Assembly (NCBI RefSeq): GCF_039592695.1
Contig: NZ_JBBUTK010000001.1
Location: 124,001-188,000, forward strand
Origin: Flagellimonas_A sp039592695
Lineage (GTDB): Bacteria > Bacteroidota > Bacteroidia > Flavobacteriales > Flavobacteriaceae
Length of the DNA stretch: 64,000 bases
Direction of reading: 5' to 3'
Shown here: one piece after another, positions 26,162-35,279 of the stretch
Numbering within the stretch: the stretch's first letter is position 1
Layout of the letters: each line of letters starts with the position of its first letter
Position numbers and translations under genes: made by a program
Notes under the pieces: generated by a model
Seen by the model: the letters and a program-made list of their open reading frames with translations, nothing else
What the model was told of the DNA's origin: nothing
Database searches by the model: none

Positions 26162-27892
26162 ATGAAGCATTTTCTACCCTTTTTAATAATACCCATTCTT
26201 TTTTTATGCAGCTGTACACCTAAAAAAGATAAGGGTACTTCGATAGCCGTTTCTTTTTCAGATACAGCAAGTGCTGAGCCACTTGATGGTAGATTATTAT
26301 TGATGTTATCCACAAATGATGAAAAAGAACCGCGGTTTCAGATCAATCCCGGGTTGGATGGACAATTGATTTTTGGGATGGATGTAGAGGGCATGAAACC
26401 AGGCGACACTAAAATTTTTGACGATTCTGTCTTTGGTTTTCCTTATAACAGCCTTTCTGAAGTACCGCCGGGAGCGTATTCGGTACAGGCACTGTTGCAC
26501 ACGTATGAGACCTTTAACCTTTCCACAGGGCATACCGTAAAATTACCCATGGACAATGGTGAGGGCCAGCAATGGAACAAATCCCCCGGAAATCTATACA
26601 GCAAGCCCTTCAAGATTACGGTATCAGATAAAGGAATACAGGATATCGAGGTGGTCATGAACCAAGTGATTCCGCCGATTGAAGAACCCGAGGACACCAA
26701 ATGGATCAAGCACATCAAGATCAAGTCTGAAAAACTCTCTGAATTTTGGGGGAGGGATATGTACTTGGGCGCCCATATCTTGTTGCCGAAAGGTTTTGAG
26801 GAACATCCTGAAGCAAAATATCCGCTGATGGTTTTCCACGGACATTTTCCTGATGATTTCGGGGGATTTCGAACCACACCCCCTGACCCTGATATGGAAC
26901 CTGAATATTCCGCCCGTTTTGATGTGGAAGGATACAATATCATCCAACAACAAGAAGCCTATAACTTTTACAAACGCTGGAACGAACCCGACTTTCCACG
27001 ATTTTTGATTATTGAAATCCAACATCCGACACCGTATTACGATGATTCCTATGCCGTGAATTCAGCGAACCAAGGTCCGTATGGCGATGCGATCACGTAT
27101 GAACTGATTCCCTATATCGAGGAACAATTCCGGGGCATGGGCGAGGGCTGGTCACGATTTTTATACGGAGGTTCGACAGGCGGCTGGGAAGCCTTGGCGG
27201 TTCAAGTGAAATACCCCGAAGAATACAACGGCTGTTTTGCCGCTTGCCCCGACCCCATAGATTTTCGGGCGTATTGTTTGGCGAATATTTATGAGGATAA
27301 GAATGCGTATTACTATGAAAGTGCCCACAAACCATTTGAAGTGCCTGGGCATCGTGACTATCTGGGCCATACGGATATCTCCGTCAAAGACTACAATCAT
27401 TTGGAATTGGTCTTGGGCACTAAATCAAGGTCTGGCCAGCAATGGGATATTTGGGAAGCCACTTATTCTCCGCAGGGTGAAGATGGCTATCCTGAGCGGT
27501 TGTGGGATAAAATGACGGGAGACATCGATCACGGCGTAGCTGAGTACTGGAAAGAAAACTATGACCTGAGATACATTCTGGAACGCGATTGGGATAAACT
27601 TGGAGAGAAACTCAGAGGGAAAATCCATATTTATTGCGGTGATATGGACAACTATTACCTTAACAATGCCGTCTATTTAATGGAGGATTTTCTTGAAAAC
27701 ACCTCAGACCCCTATTATGAAGGGGAGGTCGATTACGGCGACCGGGCAGAGCACTGCTGGAATGGTGACCAAGAAAACCCTAACCATATTAGCAGATTGC
27801 GTTATAACAGCATGTACGTTCCAAAAATCATGAAACGAATCGCTGAGAGTGCACCAAAAGGTGCTGATTTGACCAGTTGGCAGTATCAATAA
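26162..27892 (+). CDS. Lipoprotein with putative esterase-like (alpha/beta hydrolase) core
   Basis: A 576-residue exported protein; the signal ends LFLCSCTPKK, giving a lipid-anchored Cys. A beta-rich N-terminal region (about 30-175) precedes an alpha/beta hydrolase-like core with GGSTGGWEALAVQVKYPEEYNG (Ser near residue 338, a G-x-S-x-G nucleophile elbow) and a C-terminal AEHCWNGDQENPNH whose His is a candidate triad member. The core resembles the putative esterase (Esterase D/PF00756-like) group. The substrate is unknown. It overlaps nothing and is followed 5 bp later by the DUF2306 membrane protein. Confidence 0.75.
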   Translation: MKHFLPFLIIPILFLCSCTPKKDKGTSIAVSFSDTASAEPLDGRLLLMLSTNDEKEPRFQINPGLDGQLIFGMDVEGMKPGDTKIFDDSVFGFPYNSLSEVPPGAYSVQALLHTYETFNLSTGHTVKLPMDNGEGQQWNKSPGNLYSKPFKITVSDKGIQDIEVVMNQVIPPIEEPEDTKWIKHIKIKSEKLSEFWGRDMYLGAHILLPKGFEEHPEAKYPLMVFHGHFPDDFGGFRTTPPDPDMEPEYSARFDVEGYNIIQQQEAYNFYKRWNEPDFPRFLIIEIQHPTPYYDDSYAVNSANQGPYGDAITYELIPYIEEQFRGMGEGWSRFLYGGSTGGWEALAVQVKYPEEYNGCFAACPDPIDFRAYCLANIYEDKNAYYYESAHKPFEVPGHRDYLGHTDISVKDYNHLELVLGTKSRSGQQWDIWEATYSPQGEDGYPERLWDKMTGDIDHGVAEYWKENYDLRYILERDWDKLGEKLRGKIHIYCGDMDNYYLNNAVYLMEDFLENTSDPYYEGEVDYGDRAEHCWNGDQENPNHISRLRYNSMYVPKIMKRIAESAPKGADLTSWQYQ

Positions 27893-27897
27893 AATAC

Positions 27898-28524
27898 ATG
27901 AAAACCATCAAAAATAAAGCGGCTTGGTTCGTATTTGCTTTTTTGGCCATCGGAGTGGGGCTTTACCCCCTGATGTATCTCATGGCCGGAGGTAAATTTG
28001 GGGTGCTGTTTGCCAAATCTACTGAGCTTTTGGCAAACAATTTGTGGAATCTAGGTTTTTATGGCCACATCACCTTTGGCGGTATTGCGCTGATGACAGG
28101 TTGGTCACAATTCAGCAAAAAATTAAGAAACAAACGGTTGCAACTGCATAGAAACCTCGGCAAAACCTATGTTTTTACAGTTCTTATCAGTGGAATTTGT
28201 GCTGTGTACATTGGCTTCTACGCCACGGGGGGTTGGGCTACCTCTTTGGGCTTCATACTTTTAGGATTGGTTTGGCTTTCAACGACCCTATCGGCCTATT
28301 TTGCCATTCGCAGAAAAGATATTGTGATGCACCAAAAAATGATGATGTATAGCTATGCGGCCTGTTTTGCGGCGGTTACATTGCGTTTGTGGCTTCCGAT
28401 ATTGCACCATGTTGTTTTCGGTGAATTTTTGGCTGCCTATAAAGTGGTTGCTTGGCTTTGTTGGGTGCCCAATTTGATGGTGGCCCATTTCTTGGTCAGA
28501 AAAAATATAGCTATCAAAGTTTAA
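27898..28524 (+). CDS. DUF2306-family membrane protein
   Basis: A 208-residue polytopic protein from ATG 27898. Several hydrophobic segments are evident (AAWFVFAFLAIGVGLYPLMYLMAGG; GFYGHITFGGIALMTGW; VFTVLISGICAVYIGFYA; LGFILLGLVWLSTTLSAYFAIR; MMMYSYAACFAAVTLRLWLP). Conserved His positions include HITFGG, LHRNLGK and MHQKMMMYSYA, the pattern of the DUF2306 family related to membrane haem/electron proteins, though no function is established. Downstream genes on the same strand may be co-transcribed. Confidence 0.8.
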   Translation: MKTIKNKAAWFVFAFLAIGVGLYPLMYLMAGGKFGVLFAKSTELLANNLWNLGFYGHITFGGIALMTGWSQFSKKLRNKRLQLHRNLGKTYVFTVLISGICAVYIGFYATGGWATSLGFILLGLVWLSTTLSAYFAIRRKDIVMHQKMMMYSYAACFAAVTLRLWLPILHHVVFGEFLAAYKVVAWLCWVPNLMVAHFLVRKNIAIKV

Positions 28525-28533
28525 TAATCGATT

Positions 28534-29064
28534 ATGGAAAAAGGACTTTTAGAGAAAACTGGAAAGCCACTCAATCATTGGATTGAAATTGTGCAAAAGT
28601 CTGGTGTTGAAAAGCATAAGGAAATTATCAATTTCCTGAAGTCTGAACATGGTTTTACGTACGGATTCGCCAATTTCGTGGCCCATAAGAGCAAAAAATC
28701 TGATGCAGGTTCAATTGACGACACTGACCTGTTGGTGAACCAGTACAAAGGCAAAGAGGTCTTGAAACCTATTTATGATAAACTGCATGCAGAAATTTTA
28801 AAGCTTGGCGATGATATTACGGTGACCCCCAAAAAAGATAGCGTCAGCTTTATCAGAAAAAAACAGTTCGCCCTAATCAAGCCCGCTACGAAAACCCGAA
28901 TAGATTTAGGCCTAAAAATCAAGGAAAAACCTACCACTGAACGTCTGGAGAATTCAGGGCCCTTTGGCACGATGTGTACCCATCGCGTTCGTCTGACCGA
29001 TACCAATCAGGTCAATGATGAATTGATACAATGGCTTGAGGAAGCTTACGAAAAGGCTGTTTAA
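28534..29064 (+). CDS. DUF4287/DUF5655-type hypothetical protein
   Basis: A 176-residue soluble protein. The N-terminus (GKPLNHWIEIVQKSGVEKHKEIINFLKSEHGFTYGFANFVAHK) matches DUF4287, a short helical domain often found in regulators and toxin-antitoxin-like contexts. The remainder (YDKLHAEILKLGDDITVTPKKDSVSFIRKKQFALIKPATKTRIDLGLKI) matches DUF5655. Function is not established. It lies 9 bp after the DUF2306 gene, so the two are probably one operon. Confidence 0.75.
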   Translation: MEKGLLEKTGKPLNHWIEIVQKSGVEKHKEIINFLKSEHGFTYGFANFVAHKSKKSDAGSIDDTDLLVNQYKGKEVLKPIYDKLHAEILKLGDDITVTPKKDSVSFIRKKQFALIKPATKTRIDLGLKIKEKPTTERLENSGPFGTMCTHRVRLTDTNQVNDELIQWLEEAYEKAV

Positions 29065-29093
29065 AACAGTTCATTGTAAAGCCTCTGTAGTTG

Positions 29094-29125
29094 TTTGCGA
29101 TTCAAACATTGCTTCCGTACCTTAT
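29094..29125 (+). promoter_or_regulatory. Candidate promoter of the alcohol dehydrogenase gene
   Basis: TTTG (29094-29097), 20 bp, TACCTTAT (29118-29125), near the Bacteroidetes -33/-7 layout; the -7 ends AT rather than TG. The start codon is 17 bp further on. Confidence 0.35.
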
Positions 29126-29141
29126 AGGAAAATATCATACT

Positions 29142-30146
29142 ATGAAAATCAATGCCTATGCTGCCCAGGAGGCTTCCAAAAAACTGGAGCCTTTTTCCTA
29201 TGAACTGCCCGAACTCGAAAACGAACATGTAGACATTAAAGTACATTACTGTGGACTTTGCCACTCTGACCTGAGCATGCTCGACAACGAATGGGGCATG
29301 ACCGAATTTCCTTTTGTCCCCGGTCACGAAGTGGTTGGAGAGATTACAGCCGTTGGGAGCGAAGTCAAAAGTTTGAAGGTGGGCGATAAAGTGGGCCTTG
29401 GGTGGTATTCAGAATCTTGCATGCATTGTGGCCAATGCATGAACGGCGACCATAATCTTTGCAAAGATGCAGAAGGAACAATTATCGGCAGGCATGGAGG
29501 TTTTGCGGATCACGTGCGGTGCCACTGGTCATGGGCCACGCCATTACCCGATGATATTGATATGGCAAAGGCGGGGCCGTTGTTCTGCGGTGGCATCACG
29601 GTTTTCAATCCCATAATTCTATCAGGAGTAAAACCAACGGACAAAGTAGGGGTGATCGGTATCGGTGGGCTTGGGCATTTGGCCCTGAAGTTTTTGAACC
29701 ATTGGGGGTGCGAAGTGGTCGCTTTTAGTTCGAGCCCTGATAAAAAGGAGCAGATTCTCGAGATGGGGGCGCACAAGGTCATCAACTCCCGCGAACCCGA
29801 TGAACTCAAAAATATTGAAGGCACACTCGATTTTGTTCTGAACACGACGAATGTATCATTGGATTGGAACGCATTTTTGGGCACATTGGCACCCAAGGGG
29901 AAACTTCACACCGTGGGTGCAGTACTGGAACCGATGGAGATTCCTGCTTTCAGCATGATTTCCGCTGAAAAATCAGTAGGGGGCAGTCCATTGGGAAGCC
30001 CGGCACTGACCCGAACCATGCTCGAATTTTGTGTTCGGCACGGGATTTATCCCATTGTTGAGGAATTTGCCATGGAAGATGTCAATGAAGCGATTCAACA
30101 CCTTCGCGATGGAAAAGCGCGCTATCGAATCGTTTTGAAAGCATGA
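29142..30146 (+). CDS. Zinc-dependent NADP alcohol dehydrogenase (CAD family)
   Basis: A 334-residue medium-chain dehydrogenase starting MKINAYAAQE at ATG 29142. The catalytic zinc site is HYCGLCHSDL and GHEVVGEI, and the structural zinc site is CMHCGQCMNGDHNLC. The coenzyme motif is GIGGLGHLALKFL, followed by FSSSPDK, whose Ser-rich end after the second strand favours NADPH. It resembles YahK/AdhC-type aldehyde reductases that reduce a range of aldehydes. It ends exactly where the convergent VOC gene ends. Confidence 0.9.
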   Translation: MKINAYAAQEASKKLEPFSYELPELENEHVDIKVHYCGLCHSDLSMLDNEWGMTEFPFVPGHEVVGEITAVGSEVKSLKVGDKVGLGWYSESCMHCGQCMNGDHNLCKDAEGTIIGRHGGFADHVRCHWSWATPLPDDIDMAKAGPLFCGGITVFNPIILSGVKPTDKVGVIGIGGLGHLALKFLNHWGCEVVAFSSSPDKKEQILEMGAHKVINSREPDELKNIEGTLDFVLNTTNVSLDWNAFLGTLAPKGKLHTVGAVLEPMEIPAFSMISAEKSVGGSPLGSPALTRTMLEFCVRHGIYPIVEEFAMEDVNEAIQHLRDGKARYRIVLKA

Positions 30147-30569
30147 TTATTTGGCAAACAACTGCCCCATATCTTTAAACGCCTTGAATTCGAGGGCATT
30201 TCCTGCGGGATCCAGAAAGAACATTGTGGCCTGTTCACCAACCTCCCCTTCAAAACGAATGTAGGGTTCGATGATGAATTCGATTCCCTTTGCTTTTAAA
30301 TCCTTTGCGAACGGTTGAAAAACATCCCAATTTAAGACCACACCATAATGCGGAACGGGCACATTTTTTCCATCCACAGGATTCGTATGCAAATCTTCTT
30401 TTGCTTTTGGTTTGTAGTGAATGACCACCTGATGCCCAAAAAGGTTGAAATCCACCCAGTGGTCACTGCTGCGCCCTTCTTCACAACCCAAAACCTCCCT
30501 ATAAAAAGTACGGCATTCTTCAAAATTGTGTACGGGGATTGCAACGTGGAAAGGAGTTATGGTCTTCAT
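30147..30569 (-). CDS. VOC-family protein
   Basis: A 140-residue vicinal-oxygen-chelate protein: PFHVAIPVHNFEECRTFYREVLGCEEGR at the start, HYGVVLNWDVFQPFAKDLKAKGIEFI in the middle and MFFLDPAGNALEFKAFKDM near the end. Metal-binding positions H, H and E are in place, so it may be an active metalloenzyme of the glyoxalase/extradiol dioxygenase group. Substrate unknown. Its stop codon abuts that of the alcohol dehydrogenase gene with no spacer. Confidence 0.83.
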   Translation of the reverse strand: MKTITPFHVAIPVHNFEECRTFYREVLGCEEGRSSDHWVDFNLFGHQVVIHYKPKAKEDLHTNPVDGKNVPVPHYGVVLNWDVFQPFAKDLKAKGIEFIIEPYIRFEGEVGEQATMFFLDPAGNALEFKAFKDMGQLFAK

Positions 30570-30650
30570 AGCACGAAATTTAAGATAAAAATAGCTAAAA
30601 GGTCCTTTTATTAGTTAGGGGATGGTGGATTAGCCGCTTAGCGGATAAAA

Positions 30651-30723
30651 CAGGAGGGGTGGAATGCATTAAAACCCACCCCGATTCCGATAACTATCGG
30701 AATCACCCCTCCCGAGAGGGGAA
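30651..30723. repeat. Palindromic G/C-rich element (copy 3)
   Basis: Contains GATTCCGATA-AC-TATCGGAATC, a 10-bp perfect inverted repeat (30683-30692 / 30695-30704), flanked by AGGAGGGGTGG and CACCCCTCCCGAGAGGGG. Same build as the elements at 7119, 8072, 39853 and 53807. It ends just before the stop codon of the alpha/beta hydrolase gene. Confidence 0.55.
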
Positions 30724-30726
30724 TAC

Positions 30727-31566
30727 TCAACTTTTCAAGAATGAAACAATTTTTTCATTGACCTCGTCTTGGTGCATCGAATGGCCCAACCCTTTTGTGA
30801 TGACAAGCTCGCTTCCCTTCCAGTGCTGGTGTACTTTTTTTGAGGCCTCAACAGGTACCTGAAGGTCATCATCATCGTGAAAGAGCAGTCCCTTTTTACT
30901 GTTCTTTTGAACAAAGGTAGTACTGGTAAATTCATGAAAATAATAGCCAAACCACTCTTTCAACCGTTCGTTCATGGCGTTCCTCACCTTATTGTTGAAT
31001 TTTAATAATCCTTGATAATGGTCCATGAATTGCTCAAATTCTGCGGGCGAACCGACAGTCACAATTTTTTCAACAGATGAATCAGGATTGAGGTAATGCG
31101 TGTAATGTATGGTCATGCCGCCAACGGAATGGGCAACCACAAAATCCGGTTGATAGGTGTCCAAAACATGGCGGGTCACTTCGGCATACAGCGGTACGTG
31201 CAATCGTTTTCCGCTGGAATATCCATGTGCAGGGGCATCAAACGCCAGTATGTTGAAATCTTGTTGCTTTAATTTTTTGATGAGGTTGCGCCAACGATGG
31301 GTATTGCTCTCCCAGCCGTGCATCAACAACACGGTTTTTCCGTTCCCTTGCCAACGGTAGGATTGTACTTGGTGGCCAGCCACATCTATGGTTTCAAACT
31401 TGGCCTCGTTCAAAAATTGTTCTTGCTTTGGCAGCACCTTTCCCTTTCTGATGGTGCAGAATACATCAAAAGCCTTTATTGCAGCGGCTCTTTTGTTGAA
31501 GAGTACCATAAGATTGAAAAGCTTGCCATAGGCCAAGGGAATTGTCTTTGCCAAAAATTTCTGCAT
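30727..31566 (-). CDS. Alpha/beta hydrolase
   Basis: A 279-residue hydrolase. An oxyanion strand LLMHGWESNTHRW is followed by the nucleophile elbow AHSVGG (Ser) and a C-terminal His in ITKGLGHSMHQ; an acidic residue in HDDDDLQVP is the likely third triad member. No signal peptide, so cytoplasmic. Substrate unknown. It is divergent from the HxlR-type regulator gene with about 98 bp between the two starts, suggesting the regulator may control it. Confidence 0.85.
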   Translation of the reverse strand: MQKFLAKTIPLAYGKLFNLMVLFNKRAAAIKAFDVFCTIRKGKVLPKQEQFLNEAKFETIDVAGHQVQSYRWQGNGKTVLLMHGWESNTHRWRNLIKKLKQQDFNILAFDAPAHGYSSGKRLHVPLYAEVTRHVLDTYQPDFVVAHSVGGMTIHYTHYLNPDSSVEKIVTVGSPAEFEQFMDHYQGLLKFNNKVRNAMNERLKEWFGYYFHEFTSTTFVQKNSKKGLLFHDDDDLQVPVEASKKVHQHWKGSELVITKGLGHSMHQDEVNEKIVSFLKS

Positions 31567-31664
31567 ATTGGTTACTTTTTGTAACTTACTCTTTAAAGGA
31601 AACTAAAAATACCTATTTCTCTTCGAAGAAAAAAGCAGTAACGCATCTTAAACCAAGTGAAATC

Positions 31665-32087
31665 ATGGAAACTATTGCTGAAAATCAAGAGGTTACAATG
31701 ATTAAAAAACTGGAAAAAATGTTTGGGCATCTTGATTACAAGAATCCGCCTGAGCTGTGTCCGGTTCGCGATGTGATGTCAACAGCTTCTGACCAATGGA
31801 GTATTTTGATTTTATTGTGGTTGGGGTACTTCCCCGTGCTTCGCTTCAATAAGCTGAAAAAATATGTCTACGGAATTTCAAACAAGGTATTGAGCCAGCG
31901 GCTCAAAGTCTTGGAAGCGGACGGTTATATTGAGCGAAAAGCGTACCCTGAAGTGCCGATTCGGGTTGAGTATCGCTTAACGGATTTTGGAAAATCGTAT
32001 GTGAAACGGTTGTTGGACCTTACCGAGTGGATGCAGCAAAACAGCCCCAAGGTTTTGGCCAATCGTGAGAAGTATGGGTTGATTTAA
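31665..32087 (+). CDS. HxlR-family winged-helix transcriptional regulator
   Basis: A 140-residue regulator starting METIAENQEV at ATG 31665; longer upstream starts are rejected because they run into the neighbour's promoter. The HxlR/DUF24 pattern is present: CPVRDVMSTASDQWSILILLWL, then FNKLKKYVYGISNKVLSQRLKVLEADGYIERKAYPEVPIRVEYRLTDFG. HxlR proteins sense thiols, aldehydes or redox stress; a Cys sits at the family's usual sensor position. Its 3' end overlaps the neighbouring gene by 4 bp. Confidence 0.88.
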   Translation: METIAENQEVTMIKKLEKMFGHLDYKNPPELCPVRDVMSTASDQWSILILLWLGYFPVLRFNKLKKYVYGISNKVLSQRLKVLEADGYIERKAYPEVPIRVEYRLTDFGKSYVKRLLDLTEWMQQNSPKVLANREKYGLI

Positions 32088-33046
32088 TCCTTTATGTTAT
32101 TCCAGATATCCAGATACATTTTCCAATCCCCATCTTCTTTTTTCCAAATGACCACGTATTTGCCACGCCATTCTGCGATAGATCCGTCGGCACGCTCTGT
32201 TTTTCCTTCATAATAGCCATAATCATGGGCATAGTCACCAAAAAATTTGATTTCTTCAGAAGTGATTTTGTGATGTGCGATTTTTGAACCGTTGTCCCGC
32301 GGTGTCCAATAGGCTTTAAGTTTCTCTCCTTCAAGAATATCCAAACCACTTGGAAATATTTTTGCATCCACAGTATAACTGTCCATGATGCCTTCTAGAT
32401 TTCCATCCATACAGGCTTTTGAAAAATTCTGGGAAGCCTTTACGATTTCTTGCCTGTCATTGACACTTCCATTTTGTGGTTTTCTTTTAGTACAGTCAAT
32501 TTTCCAAGTAGGATAGACAATGGTTTCGTCAGGATTGACCCATTCACCGGCCCATTTGAAGCCGTTTTCATCCATGTCACTAAAGGTCAAGCGGTAAAAA
32601 CCTTCCATGCCGTTCGGTGCCTTTTGTGCCCGATACAGTATGATGTTTCCATTCTCTTTTTTGGTTCCCTCCCATGTGGGCAGCACTGTGGTAGGCCCTT
32701 TGTTGCTATAATAATGCACGTACCATTGTGTACTATCGGCTATGAATTGGCGAATACTGCCCGAATGCCCCCCATTGGCTTTTAAGGTTTCGTCTTGAAC
32801 GGCAGTACCGTTCATGATGTATTTGAAACGCCATACCATATCGACAGGTCCTGCCCAAGTCTGGTCTTGGTTTTGCGATTGTGATTTGCAATCACATTCC
32901 CCGATCATGGGTGCAAAATCCATGATTTCTTTCGGGGCTTTGGGATTGGGCAACCCAAAAGGATGTTCGGCAGAAGGCTCATACTGGTATTGGGCAAAAA
33001 TAAGTGTGGGAAGTATGAGTAAAAAAAGAGGGTAGTTTGTTTTCAT
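32084..33046 (-). CDS. Exported two-domain protein (DUF1579-like plus SnoaL/DUF4440-like)
   Basis: A 320-residue protein with a signal peptide (MKTNYPLFLLILPTLIFAQ). The N-terminal half (GECDCKSQSQ... WEGTKKENGNIILYRAQKA) resembles DUF1579-type beta-barrel domains, and the C-terminal half (VKASQNFSKACMDGNLEGIMDSYTVDAKIFPSG... VVIWKKEDGDWKMYLDIWN) is a SnoaL/DUF4440-like NTF2 fold. Periplasmic; ligand or substrate unknown. It converges with the HxlR gene. Confidence 0.78.
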   Translation of the reverse strand: MKTNYPLFLLILPTLIFAQYQYEPSAEHPFGLPNPKAPKEIMDFAPMIGECDCKSQSQNQDQTWAGPVDMVWRFKYIMNGTAVQDETLKANGGHSGSIRQFIADSTQWYVHYYSNKGPTTVLPTWEGTKKENGNIILYRAQKAPNGMEGFYRLTFSDMDENGFKWAGEWVNPDETIVYPTWKIDCTKRKPQNGSVNDRQEIVKASQNFSKACMDGNLEGIMDSYTVDAKIFPSGLDILEGEKLKAYWTPRDNGSKIAHHKITSEEIKFFGDYAHDYGYYEGKTERADGSIAEWRGKYVVIWKKEDGDWKMYLDIWNNIKD

Positions 33047-33119
33047 TTGGTTGGATTTTGACAGAAAATAATAAAATCCCTTTTTGAAGAAGTACTGCTT
33101 GGCAATAAATTAACAGAAG

Positions 33120-33668
33120 CTATTCCCAACCGATCATTAAATACTTGATCTTGGCCTCATCAGGAATCTGTACCGCCTCAATGTTCGATTTTGAATACCG
33201 CAGGTTTGCCGGCAACTGATTTTTGTCAATGGTAAAATACATATTCGTCTCTTTGACAAAAATCACGACATTGTTGAGTGCCGTTACCACTTTTTTGATG
33301 GTGTAATTCTCTTTGATGTCCTTAAAGGTGCTGTTTAGGCCAATGCCGCTATCGGTCATAAAACGGGCATCCATCACTTGAATGTTTTCTACGGTAGGAA
33401 TACTGTCATCACTGGGGGAGAGCGTCAACAGATGTTTGCCACCCTTTTCAAAGACCTTTATTTTTTTGGTTTTTGAGCCGATTCTCGAAAAAAATGTGTC
33501 TTTTACAATGGAGTCATCGGCATAAATCAATTCGAGATCCCGCACCAAACTGATTTTATCCAATTTGCCCACACTTTCGTTGGTAATCAAAAAGGTGGTG
33601 TCTTTTTCACCACAAGCAGTAAAAAGTAACAAAACCCAAATACCAAATACCAAAAAAAATCTTTTCAT
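33120..33668 (-). CDS. Lipoprotein, uncharacterised, 182 aa
   Basis: Starts MKRFFLVFGIWVLLLFTACGEKD at ATG 33668, with a lipobox FTAC. The mature part is soluble and beta-rich (ITNESVGKLDKISLVRDLELIYADDSIVKDTFFSRIGSKTKKIKVFEKGG). I do not recognise the family. An in-frame ATG at 33677 lies inside the last heptamer of the adjacent tandem array, so the true start is uncertain. The array fills all the space between this gene and the upstream HerA-like gene. Confidence 0.75.
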   Translation of the reverse strand: MKRFFLVFGIWVLLLFTACGEKDTTFLITNESVGKLDKISLVRDLELIYADDSIVKDTFFSRIGSKTKKIKVFEKGGKHLLTLSPSDDSIPTVENIQVMDARFMTDSGIGLNSTFKDIKENYTIKKVVTALNNVVIFVKETNMYFTIDKNQLPANLRYSKSNIEAVQIPDEAKIKYLMIGWE

Positions 33669-33670
33669 TT

Positions 33671-33768
33671 CTAACATCTAACATCTAACATCTAACATCT
33701 AACATCTAACATCTAACATCTAACATCTAACATCTAACATCTAACATCTAACATCTAACATCTAACAT
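33671..33768. repeat. Tandem heptamer array, 14 copies of CTAACAT
   Basis: Fourteen exact 7-bp units run from 33671 to 33768, filling the whole gap between the lipoprotein start codon and the stop codon of the HerA-like gene, whose first base it includes. Read on the reverse strand the unit is ATGTTAG. Because 7 and 3 share no factor, the TAA (forward) and TAG (reverse) in the unit fall in all three frames on each strand. There are no spacers, so it is not a CRISPR array. Confidence 0.95.
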
Positions 33769-35279
33769 CAACGTATCACTTTTTTCATCACACCCAACAC
33801 TCCACGGATAAAAGTGGCACTGGTCAGTACCTTGACCACAGGATTCATACGGGTGCTTCGTCTTCTGGATGTGCTTCTTCGAGAGGTCGTTTTACGCTCT
33901 TTTTCTTTTTCCGCTTCCTTTTCGGCCTTCTCGATTTTTTCGTTCAATACCTCATAGGCACTTTCACGGTCGATTTCCTCGTTGTACTTTTTGACAAGCT
34001 TTGATTGGCCTATGGCTTCTTTTAGTTCTTTATCCGTCAGCACATCCATACGGCTCATCGGTGCCCGTAGCATGGTGGCTGCCAAAGGGGTAGGACGACC
34101 TTTTTCATCCAAAGCGGAAATTAAGGCCTCACCGATGCCCAATGAGGTCAACACCTCCTCGGTATCGTAAAACTCAGAATCCGGGTAGTTCTGTGCCGTC
34201 AACCGTATGGCCTTTCGGTCTTTGGCCGTGAAAGCACGAAGTGCATGCTGCACCTTGAGTCCCAACTGTGCCAACACATCATCGGGAACATCGGTCGGAT
34301 TTTGCGTCACAAAATACAAGCCGATACCCTTTGAGCGAATCAGTTTGACAATGCTCTCAATCTGGTCGAGCAATGCTTTTGAAGCTTCTTTAAAAATGAG
34401 GTGTGCTTCATCAATAAAAAATATCAGTTCAGGGCGGTCACTGTCGCCCTGCTCTGGGAATGTGGCATAGATTTCTGCCAATAGGCTCAACATAAATGTT
34501 GAAAAGAGCTTTGGCCGGTCTTGAATATCGGTGAGGCGTACAATGTTGATGTAGCCACGGCCGTTTTCATCAATACGGGTCAAATCGTCGACGTCGAACG
34601 ATTTTTCCCCAAAAAAGAGTTCCGCTCCCTGCTGCTCAAGCTCAATGATTTTTCTAAGGATGGTGCCCGTAGAACTTGTCGAAATACGCCCATAAGTGGA
34701 TTGGAATTCTTTTTTGCCCGTACCGGTGGCGTACTGCAACACTTTTTTGAAATCCTTTAAGTCAAGCAATGGCAATTTGTTGTCATCACAATATTTGAAC
34801 ACCACGGCTACGATGCCTTCTTGGGTGACGGTCAAATCCAATATCCTGGACAAGAGCACAGGGCCAAATTCAGAGACCGTGGCCCGCAGGCGAACCCCAT
34901 CTTGTTCGGACAAGGACATAATTTCGACAGGAAACCCCGTGGGTTCAAAAGGCAGGCCGATGGCCTCGTGACGCTCATCAATTTTTGGATGTCCTGGGCT
35001 GGGCTGTGCAATGCCGCTCAAATCTCCTTTTAAGTCCATCAACAAAACCGGAATGCCTTTTTCAGAAAGGTTTTCGGCCATGACCTGAAGCGTTTTGGTT
35101 TTTCCCGTTCCAGTGGCCCCAGCAATCAATCCGTGTCTGTTCAGGGTTTTTAAAGGAACTTTGATAAAAGCTTCTTTTATGGTTTCGCCATTGACCATGC
35201 CTGCACCCATAGTGATGTAGTCACCTTTGGTGGTATAGCCCTTTTCAATTTGTTCAAAGAATTTTTCTTTGTCGCTCAT
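33768..35279 (-). CDS. HerA-like DUF853 ATPase
   Basis: A 503-residue P-loop ATPase of the HerA/FtsK superfamily (DUF853). Walker A is GATGTGKTKTLQ near residue 53 and Walker B is LIFFIDEAHLIF; TQNPTDVPDDVLAQLGLKVQHALRAFT is the sensor region. The C-terminal 50 residues are basic (TTSRRSTSRRRSTRMNP), likely for nucleic-acid or membrane contact. HerA proteins translocate DNA; the role of the DUF853 branch is not settled. The stop codon is shared with the heptamer array. Confidence 0.85.
   Translation of the reverse strand: MSDKEKFFEQIEKGYTTKGDYITMGAGMVNGETIKEAFIKVPLKTLNRHGLIAGATGTGKTKTLQVMAENLSEKGIPVLLMDLKGDLSGIAQPSPGHPKIDERHEAIGLPFEPTGFPVEIMSLSEQDGVRLRATVSEFGPVLLSRILDLTVTQEGIVAVVFKYCDDNKLPLLDLKDFKKVLQYATGTGKKEFQSTYGRISTSSTGTILRKIIELEQQGAELFFGEKSFDVDDLTRIDENGRGYINIVRLTDIQDRPKLFSTFMLSLLAEIYATFPEQGDSDRPELIFFIDEAHLIFKEASKALLDQIESIVKLIRSKGIGLYFVTQNPTDVPDDVLAQLGLKVQHALRAFTAKDRKAIRLTAQNYPDSEFYDTEEVLTSLGIGEALISALDEKGRPTPLAATMLRAPMSRMDVLTDKELKEAIGQSKLVKKYNEEIDRESAYEVLNEKIEKAEKEAEKEKERKTTSRRSTSRRRSTRMNPVVKVLTSATFIRGVLGVMKKVIR

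Noticed and set aside
26443..26943. Reverse frames over the esterase-like lipoprotein gene
   Set aside because: Shadow frames; no signal or domain features.
33671..33768. CRISPR array
   Set aside because: The unit is 7 bp with no spacers and no cas genes nearby; it is a simple tandem repeat.
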